Assembly: GCA_018266335.1 (NCBI GenBank)
Contig: JAFEAR010000007.1
Span: 1 to 57,504 of the forward strand
Direction of reading: 5' to 3'
Length of the DNA: 57,504 bases
Source: Bdellovibrionales bacterium
Lineage (GTDB): Bacteria; Bdellovibrionota; UBA2428
The notes beneath the pieces were generated by a model that had not been told where the DNA came from, did no database searches, and worked only from the letters and a program-made list of their open reading frames with translations. This document shows positions 51,564 through 57,504 of this stretch, one piece after another (positions within the stretch are counted from its first letter, which is position 1; each line of letters opens with the position of its first letter). Both the position numbers and the translations under genes were made by a program.

Positions 51564-52652
51564 CTATTCGCCAATTGCGAGCCCGGAAACACAGCGTGTG
51601 TAAATCGAATTGCCGCTATAGGTGGGTGCGTTGCGAGTGAGTGTTCTGGATCCGGTATCGTAAGTGAGTCTTTCGATTGAATTAAGCGTGGCTCGAGCAC
51701 TGGCTACATAAATGTCGCCCGTGGTGGGATCTTGAATCATGGCCGAGGGAGCGGAAATATAAGTGAAGTCCGTATAGGCCGGAATGGGGTTGCTGATGGC
51801 ACCCGAACTGGTATTGACTTGATAGGAATATATAAAATTGGAAGCAGTTGTTGCGCTGCCGCTAGAAACCAATACGTCGCCGTCTCTTTCCTCGAGAAGT
51901 GCGGTGGGCAACGCGGTAGTTGTAGCCATGGTGATTCCTGCGAGACAGTCCGTAGGTGTTACGTATCCCGAGGCCTTGACGATACCCAATCGGTTGTTAG
52001 GCGCCGTAGCGGCATGCGTATAAGCTATAAGTCCGTTGCTTAGTTGGACAACGCTCGTCATTAGCGTGGTGGACGTAGCGCAAGGAGCCGCAGGTGCATT
52101 GATAAAGGGGGAAGCCCCCGAAGTAATCCGCGATTTGTTTTCGTTAAACTTTTCGATGGACGCGGATTTGGAAATCAAGAGGCTGCCGTCGCTAAGTCGA
52201 GTGAAGTCGCGCATGACCGTGGTGAAAATAGAGTTGGTCAAGTAGTTTCGAACCTGACCCGTGTTCTTGTCGAGGAGATCGATGCGTCGGCTACCAGCAT
52301 TTTCAATGAGAACAAGGAGTTCGTCTTTGCCGTTATCAATAATCGAGGCCGGTTGATCACCCGAGGCGAGCGTGTTGTAGTCAAAAATCACTTTGTCAAA
52401 GGTGCCCGAGTCCAAATGGTATCGGGTAATCGTATTGGATCCCGTCGCGATTGCGTTGGCGGTTGTGTCTCCACCGTAGCAGGCTCCACTCGCTACGTAG
52501 AGGTAGATTGGAGGGTTTGTGTTGTCGGCGGGCGTTGCGGGCTCCGTGGCACTTAGCAAATTTCGTTTAGTTTGACCGCATCCAAAGGCCAGCGCGCCTA
52601 TACCCAGAGTCATCCATAGTCGTGAGCGTGAAAAGCTTGTAACATGTCCCAT
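51564..52652 (-). CDS. Putative lipoprotein with a beta-propeller-like repeat pattern
   Basis: A 362-residue protein with a lipoprotein signal peptide (WMTLGIGALAFGC; lipobox AFGC, Cys 25). I take the start at 52652 because the longer form adds only a few polar residues. The rest repeats blocks of about 45-50 residues rich in small residues and D, T, S and Y, such as TITRYHLDSGTFDKVIFD, SRRIDLLDKNTGQVRNYL and SIERLTYDTGSRTLTRN, resembling NHL- or YVTN-type propeller blades. It should be attached to a membrane facing the periplasm or the surface. The gene sits between the ClC and LysR genes on the same strand; target unknown. Confidence 0.72.
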   Translation of the reverse strand: MGHVTSFSRSRLWMTLGIGALAFGCGQTKRNLLSATEPATPADNTNPPIYLYVASGACYGGDTTANAIATGSNTITRYHLDSGTFDKVIFDYNTLASGDQPASIIDNGKDELLVLIENAGSRRIDLLDKNTGQVRNYLTNSIFTTVMRDFTRLSDGSLLISKSASIEKFNENKSRITSGASPFINAPAAPCATSTTLMTSVVQLSNGLIAYTHAATAPNNRLGIVKASGYVTPTDCLAGITMATTTALPTALLEERDGDVLVSSGSATTASNFIYSYQVNTSSGAISNPIPAYTDFTYISAPSAMIQDPTTGDIYVASARATLNSIERLTYDTGSRTLTRNAPTYSGNSIYTRCVSGLAIGE

Positions 52653-52719
52653 AAGCTTCGCATCGGCGGCCAACCGGAAAGAAATAGGACATTTTTACTA
52701 ATGATGCGTAACGAAGACT

Positions 52720-53631
52720 CTAACGGCTTCGAGCAAGCCTATCCAGCTGTTCGCGCAGAGATTCAGAAATCCAATGCATCGGGGCGGAATTTTGAACGCT
52801 TAAATAAATTTTGTGCTGCCAAACGGGCTGCGGGCTCACTAGGACGAGTGATCCTTGTTTGATTTCGTTCTCTACGTAGGGACGCGGTAGCAGGGCCACT
52901 CCAAGGCTTTCTGTGGCTGCCGCAATCAACCCGGCCAAGTTATCGCTTTCAAAAACGACTTCCTTGAGCAGGCCATTTTTAAGCAGAAAAATTTCCGTTT
53001 CCACTCCAAGCCGGAATTTTTCGGTAGGCACCAGAAGGCTGGGGGGCGCTTTGCGCAAGGAAGTGCTTAGCGCTGCATTGGGATCGATTTTTAATAGTTC
53101 GAAATAGCTAGGACTGCAGACCGCTACTACCGGAAAAGTGAATTCGCCTAGAGTTTGGCCTCCTTCGTGACTAATGGGATCGGCGCTCAGCAAAACATCG
53201 ATATGGTGTGAGGCCAAAAGAGCCATTTGTTCCGCGTGAGTGCCAGAGACTAAGGATGCCAGTTCTGAAGCTTGCTTGCGGCCGCGAAGGATAAGCGAGA
53301 GTAACTTTGCAACGAATGGTCTTTCGATGCCTTGGCTCACTCCAATTCGGCTAGTGGCGACGGAATCAGGCGCTCGACGATTTACAAACTCGATAAGTTC
53401 GTCCACCGGAGCAAAGACACGTTGGCAGTACATAGCTACTTTTTGTCCATCGGGAGTGATGACCAGCGAGCGTCCGGATCTCTTCACTAGACTAAATCCA
53501 AGCTTCTGTTCGAGCACTTTGATTTGAAAGCTTAGGGAGGGAGGGGTGATGCACAAAATGCGGGCAGCCTTGGAAATCCCTCCACAGGAGCTCACCAGAT
53601 GAAAATAATATAGGTGATTAAAGTTAAACAT
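52720..53631 (-). CDS. LysR-family transcriptional regulator, NhaR-like
   Basis: A 303-residue LysR regulator. The N-terminus MFNFNHLYYFHLVSSCGGISKAARILCITPPSLSFQIKVLEQKLG is the winged helix-turn-helix, with the NHLYYF opening typical of NhaR, the activator of Na+/H+ antiporter genes. The remainder is the two-lobed ligand domain. I take the ATG at 53631; a TTG lies two codons earlier. It reads leftwards and is divergent from the OmpA-like gene, with an AT-rich gap of about 130 bases that may hold its operator. An antiporter gene lies 4 kb away, so regulation of that ion-transport segment is plausible but not shown. Confidence 0.85.
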   Translation of the reverse strand: MFNFNHLYYFHLVSSCGGISKAARILCITPPSLSFQIKVLEQKLGFSLVKRSGRSLVITPDGQKVAMYCQRVFAPVDELIEFVNRRAPDSVATSRIGVSQGIERPFVAKLLSLILRGRKQASELASLVSGTHAEQMALLASHHIDVLLSADPISHEGGQTLGEFTFPVVAVCSPSYFELLKIDPNAALSTSLRKAPPSLLVPTEKFRLGVETEIFLLKNGLLKEVVFESDNLAGLIAAATESLGVALLPRPYVENEIKQGSLVLVSPQPVWQHKIYLSVQNSAPMHWISESLREQLDRLARSR

Positions 53632-53662
53632 ATTCAAATAGTTAACGCTTATTTTCTTGGTT

Positions 53663-53691
53663 TTGTGAAATTCTCGTCATCACCTTATTTA
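53663..53691 (+). promoter_or_regulatory. Possible sigma-70-type promoter for the OmpA-like gene
   Basis: TTGTGA (53663-53668) and TATTTA (53686-53691) lie 17 bases apart in an AT-rich stretch, about 76 bases before the ATG at 53767. The gap is the divergent control region shared with the LysR gene, and LysR regulators usually bind such gaps. I cannot point to a specific T-N11-A site with confidence. Confidence 0.35.
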
Positions 53692-53766
53692 GTTTAAAGT
53701 TAAGTTACCGATAAGTGCAATAGCTTTATGTGAAGTGGTTTTGACGCCAATACGGAGGGATGCAAT

Positions 53767-54519
53767 ATGGGTCAGCAAAACAAAAGTTTCAGCGGGACTA
53801 ACTATGCTCCTGTCCTCATTCTGCTGGGTGTAGGAATCTTCATCTTTTCCCAGGTCGGCAATTTTTCACAATCGAGCCCCGTCGTTGCAAAATCCGAGTC
53901 CAAAGAAGGCCTGGGTATGCTGCGCGGCTTGGTTGACGAAAATGCTCTGCGCACAAGGTCACTCTCAGAAATGAGTAAGAATTTGGACGTACTTCGCGAT
54001 CGCTTGCGCGAGGAAGTAGCCAAATCGCAAAACTTCCAAACCAAACTCGCAGTTCTTGCGGACGCAAACTCTCGTGCTGCGACCGAGTCTAAGCCAACTC
54101 GCGATCCGGAAATTGATTCGCTCTCTAGGCGGCTTTCCGGCAAAGGTATTGTCATCTCCCGAAGTCTTGCCGGTGAAATTCGAGTTGGCGGCAGTCACCT
54201 TTTTCAGGAGCAAGGGATTTTTGTTACTGGTTGGGGTCGTGTAGCGGTTAAATCGGTCCTGAAAATTGCCCGCAGCGCGAAATTGCCGGTGGTGCAAATC
54301 GTAGCGCAGCCATCAGACGATGCTGGAGTGGCTGAATTCACTGCAAATCGTATGGATGTGATGAAGCGAATGCTTATGGAAATGCCCGAGACGATGGGAA
54401 TGGATGTTCAACTTCGCCGGGTCGCGGCGGAAGATTTGGCCGTGGGTGATGTGGAGCTACGGTTTCCTCCGTCTATGATCGCCGCTAGTTACCGGGAAGG
54501 TAGGCCTGCGTTACGATGA
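53767..54519 (+). CDS. Inner-membrane-anchored OmpA/MotB-like protein
   Basis: A 250-residue protein. GGAGGG seven bases before the ATG is a strong ribosome site. Residues about 14-30 (APVLILLGVGIFIFSQVG) form one transmembrane helix, residues about 45-105 a coiled coil (RTRSLSEMSKNLDVLRDRLREEVAKSQ), and 115-235 a degenerate OmpA/MotB-like domain: GIVISRSLAGEIRVGGSHLFQEQG, VLKIARSAKLPVVQIVAQPSDD, FTANRMDVMKRML. The usual NGHTDxxG loop is replaced by AQPSDDAGV, so peptidoglycan binding may be altered. Its stop overlaps the start of the giant lipoprotein as ATGA, implying a common role at the envelope. Confidence 0.75.
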   Translation: MGQQNKSFSGTNYAPVLILLGVGIFIFSQVGNFSQSSPVVAKSESKEGLGMLRGLVDENALRTRSLSEMSKNLDVLRDRLREEVAKSQNFQTKLAVLADANSRAATESKPTRDPEIDSLSRRLSGKGIVISRSLAGEIRVGGSHLFQEQGIFVTGWGRVAVKSVLKIARSAKLPVVQIVAQPSDDAGVAEFTANRMDVMKRMLMEMPETMGMDVQLRRVAAEDLAVGDVELRFPPSMIAASYREGRPALR

Positions 54520-57504
54520 AACACTTAGCCTACATTTTTACTCTAGTGAGCCTGGCAACGCTGGGAGGATGCCTCTCGGCCGAAGTATTGTCACCGGCGC
54601 CCTCGGCTTTGGATCTCGACACTGCCGGCCCTGCTTGTCCGGGGCTCGTGAGTATGTCCGTTGCTGCTGGCCCTTCGCTTAGCCTCACTTGGAGTCAAGC
54701 ATCGGACAATGTATCTGAAGGTTCCAAAATTTCTTACCTCATATACCTTCGTTCCGCTTCGACTTCCTACGATTTAGTGAGCCCCACAAAAATTATTGTC
54801 GGCGCAACTAGCACGCTCGTTAGCTCGGGCATCTCGGTCGGCACGACCTATACGGCGTACGTGGCCTGCAAAGATGAAGCAGGAAACGTTACTCCGACTG
54901 GGCCTACTAATGAGAAAACCGTTACAGTCACGGACTCTCTTGCTCCGGCCGCGCTTACAGATTTGGGCGCGAACGGTTCTTCTACCAGTTCCATTTTGCT
55001 GACGTGGTCACCTTCGGACGATGGTGCGGGCGGAACTACGGCATCCGGGATGCGCTATCGCATTTATGCCTCGGCTACGCCGAACGTGAGCACCTCGGGC
55101 ACCGCTCTGACAACCGTTACGGGCACTACTTCCTACTTGCACACGGGGCTTAATCCCTTCACGACTTGGTATTACCGAGTCGTTGCCGTCGACGAAAGTG
55201 GCAATGCCTCTAGCGATTCGAACGAAGCCGCAGGTACTACCATCGACGACACGACGGCCCCCGTTTTTAGCCCTAATTCGGCCATAGCCTTAACCACGGC
55301 CGGCACAACAACTCTCGACATTTCGTGGGGTACGGCTTCGGACAACGTTTCGAGTACGCAATATCCCCAGTACAAACTATACCGATGCCAAGGCTCGACA
55401 ACCTGTAATCCATTTTCGGGCACGTTAATTTCGACGCTTTCGAAGTCGACTCACACCTATTCAGACAGTGGACTTACTTCCTCTACGGTCTACGTATATG
55501 GAGTAAGGGCCGTCGATTATCGGAATAACACTTCCACCAATACGGACACGCTGGTCACAAGCACTGTGTATGCTTCTACCAGCTCCTTCTACGCCAATGG
55601 AACTTTAAGGTCAGCCAATGGCCGTCTGGGGCAGGGCCTTACGATTGCCAACGTATATGGCCCTGCTACGGGTTATCCCGATCTAATCGTGGGCGCGCCG
55701 AACGGGTCCGAAGCGGGGTCGACCTATAACTACACGGGTTGCGTTCATATTTTCGAGGGGATCGGTGATGGGCAGTTCTCCACGACTCCAGTGCAAACTA
55801 TTTGCGATCCGGGGGCAACGGCGTCCGGTAGCAATACGGGTGTGAACTTTGGATACACACTGACCAAAGGTGATTTTAATGGTGATGGGTATACGGACAT
55901 TGCGATTTCTAACCCGTATCGAAATCGAGTTTACATTTACTACGCGGAACTTGCGGGATCGAATATTCGCTTAACGACTTCGCCGGCGGTTATCTCGCGG
56001 ACTAGCCCCTCCGGTAACGCTGGCTTTGGCTATGGCTTGTGTTCGGGGGATATCGACGGTACGGGTGCCGACGACCTCATCGTTGCGAGTTCCTTGGAGC
56101 AATGCGCTTCTAACAAATGCGGTCGGCTGCTGATTTACAAAATTGGCGGTAGTCCTTACGCCGTACCGAGCGGTCCCACCGATACAATTGACCCTTGGTC
56201 GACGGCAGGAGCTAGCAACGACCTTACCGATTTGGGCTACACGGCGAACAACAGCGAGCAAGGGGTGAGATCTTGCGTAACCGGACATTTTGACCCTAGC
56301 GCTCCGACGCAGCTGCAAATCGTCGCGGCGAGCGGCGATGTTGACTACACTGGTGCCAACGTAAACGAAGGGGTTCTGTTCTTTTACCGGGTGACGAGTC
56401 CTACGACCTTTACTTTCCAGAAGGCACTCTTAGGCGGGGTCGATCTTTGGACGGCTCTACCAACGACCAATTATTGGGGCGATGCCTTGGCTCGTCGCCG
56501 TACGAGTGGATCCACGGATGAATTACTCGTAGGCGCCCCTTACGATGGATCAGTAGGCACGCAAAACGGTATCGTTCACGCCTACAGCGTGACGAACAAC
56601 TCGGGAAATTTCGATCTCACGGAGGTCATGAGTTACACCGGACGCGACGACGAAGATCGCAACGGTATGGGTTCCGCTATTTCAGTTTTCGATCGTGATG
56701 GCGACGGCACGGATGATTTGATGGCTATTGGATCTTCGCTGGATGATGGCACCAGCATTCCTGGCGCGACTACCTTGGAAATCGGCGATGTCTTCACCTA
56801 TCTTGGTACGGGAAGCACAATTTCACCGACTATAGTGCAAACGAATTTTGATTATTCATCGCGTGACGTTCACACGGCCAACTATTTCGGAGGGTGTCTA
56901 GCAACCGGCGATCTCAATGGCGACGGTTACACCGATATGGTGATTGGCGCTCCAGGACAACAGTACGATGCTAGCAACTTATCTCTGACTGCCTCCCGCG
57001 GAGCCGTCTACGTTTACTACGGCAAGGCGGCCGGGGAAATAGACGTTAACAATCCGGACCAGGTTATCTTTGGCCCGAACGTCGTAAACACATCCTTTGG
57101 TGCATCTTGCCACATTATGGATTTCAACGGTGACAACAAGAAGGATCTTTTGGTTGGGGCTCCTTTTCGAGATATTGGCGGAACGGATCGCGGTGCCGTC
57201 TACGTATACTATGGTTCCACTGGAGCCAATGTGCCTTCTAATGCATCCTATACTCTTCAGGCTCCGACTGCAGAGCAGGTCAACTCCGCTTACTTTGGTG
57301 CATCCATTACGAGTGGTGATTGGGATCACAGTGGCCACGATGATTTGGCAATTTCGGCCACGGGCCGAAACTCCGGTGCTGCAAACCAGGGCCGTGTTTA
57401 CGTGTACTTTGCCGATACCACTACGGGGGCCATTAGAACATCTTCGACGCCGCTCTACATTGACCCACCCGTGACTCAAGCAGCTCAATACTTCGGAACC
57501 TCCA
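54516..57504 (+). CDS. Very large surface lipoprotein with Fn3 and FG-GAP (integrin-like) repeats, runs off the window
   Basis: At least 996 codons, open to the end of the window. The start overlaps the OmpA-like stop as ATGA. A lipoprotein signal peptide (HLAYIFTLVSLATLGGC, lipobox LGGC, Cys 19) is followed by about three fibronectin-III-like domains (about residues 45-355; each with WS-x-D/SDN and a YxVxAxDxxGN segment). Seven or more FG-GAP units follow, with calcium-loop motifs GDFNGDGYTD, GDIDGTGADD, FDRDGDGTDD, GDLNGDGYTD and MDFNGDNKKD, each next to DLxVGAP or similar. FG-GAP repeats make an integrin-alpha-like beta-propeller. The protein should be on the cell surface and serve adhesion or recognition of prey, host or matrix. 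The C-terminus is unknown. Confidence 0.88.
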   Translation, partial: MKHLAYIFTLVSLATLGGCLSAEVLSPAPSALDLDTAGPACPGLVSMSVAAGPSLSLTWSQASDNVSEGSKISYLIYLRSASTSYDLVSPTKIIVGATSTLVSSGISVGTTYTAYVACKDEAGNVTPTGPTNEKTVTVTDSLAPAALTDLGANGSSTSSILLTWSPSDDGAGGTTASGMRYRIYASATPNVSTSGTALTTVTGTTSYLHTGLNPFTTWYYRVVAVDESGNASSDSNEAAGTTIDDTTAPVFSPNSAIALTTAGTTTLDISWGTASDNVSSTQYPQYKLYRCQGSTTCNPFSGTLISTLSKSTHTYSDSGLTSSTVYVYGVRAVDYRNNTSTNTDTLVTSTVYASTSSFYANGTLRSANGRLGQGLTIANVYGPATGYPDLIVGAPNGSEAGSTYNYTGCVHIFEGIGDGQFSTTPVQTICDPGATASGSNTGVNFGYTLTKGDFNGDGYTDIAISNPYRNRVYIYYAELAGSNIRLTTSPAVISRTSPSGNAGFGYGLCSGDIDGTGADDLIVASSLEQCASNKCGRLLIYKIGGSPYAVPSGPTDTIDPWSTAGASNDLTDLGYTANNSEQGVRSCVTGHFDPSAPTQLQIVAASGDVDYTGANVNEGVLFFYRVTSPTTFTFQKALLGGVDLWTALPTTNYWGDALARRRTSGSTDELLVGAPYDGSVGTQNGIVHAYSVTNNSGNFDLTEVMSYTGRDDEDRNGMGSAISVFDRDGDGTDDLMAIGSSLDDGTSIPGATTLEIGDVFTYLGTGSTISPTIVQTNFDYSSRDVHTANYFGGCLATGDLNGDGYTDMVIGAPGQQYDASNLSLTASRGAVYVYYGKAAGEIDVNNPDQVIFGPNVVNTSFGASCHIMDFNGDNKKDLLVGAPFRDIGGTDRGAVYVYYGSTGANVPSNASYTLQAPTAEQVNSAYFGASITSGDWDHSGHDDLAISATGRNSGAANQGRVYVYFADTTTGAIRTSSTPLYIDPPVTQAAQYFGTS

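Overview
This window most likely comes from a Gram-negative bacterium with about 55% G+C. Signal peptides, lipoboxes, NDP-heptose-type sugar genes and OmpA-like and FG-GAP surface proteins all point that way. A Bdellovibrio-like lineage (Bdellovibrionota/Oligoflexia) is my best guess. It rests on the style of the tyrosine-recombinase remnant and the many secreted Gly/Ser-rich proteins, and is inference only. Genes are tightly packed, many pairs overlap by the 4-base ATGA arrangement, and no gap exceeds about 200 bases. I found no rRNA, tRNA or CRISPR array.

Layout. 1-5553: the start of efp, a TPR protein, a coiled-coil protein, a lipoprotein, a LolD/YbbA-type ABC exporter (ATPase plus a fused FtsX-like permease) and a divergent TesA-like GDSL esterase. 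5550-11217: a ClC-type channel, a DNA alkyl-cysteine transferase, two probably paralogous exported Gly/Ser-rich proteins, a clear terminator and an exported pyroglutamyl-peptidase-like protein. 11198-17097 (minus): a five-gene catabolic operon with a GH5 glycosidase of the steryl-glucosidase/endoglycoceramidase-related type and a complete sugar ABC importer. 17158-21845: a DUF4112 protein, two exported proteins of unknown function and a large membrane protein.

21932-41418 is a carbohydrate region. It has a minus-strand operon (two epimerases, a nucleotidyltransferase-kinase fusion, a Gfo/Idh oxidoreductase) divergent from a plus-strand operon (GmhB-like phosphatase, transaldolase-like, GmhA-like isomerase, E1-alpha, E1-beta, UGD-like dehydrogenase). 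Together these cover every step type of an NDP-heptose-like pathway and add an unexplained thiamine-diphosphate enzyme and a UGD homologue without its catalytic cysteine. Next come an SDR, a GT2 glycosyltransferase, two paralogous membrane/winged-helix proteins, a GT87-like membrane transferase, an unknown protein coupled to a radical SAM enzyme, and an OafA-type acyltransferase.

41539-44385 holds metK convergent with mtnA and a class II aldolase/dehydratase, suggesting 5'-methylthioadenosine or 5'-deoxyadenosine salvage. 44525-46980 holds small exported proteins, one with an apparent frameshift in its signal peptide. 47049-51534 looks like an acquired segment: a beheaded integrase lies in frame behind the stop codon of a Na+/H+ antiporter, followed by a DUF389 membrane protein and a second ClC channel. 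51564-57504 holds a lipoprotein, an NhaR-like LysR regulator, an OmpA-like protein and a very large Fn3/FG-GAP lipoprotein that runs off the window.
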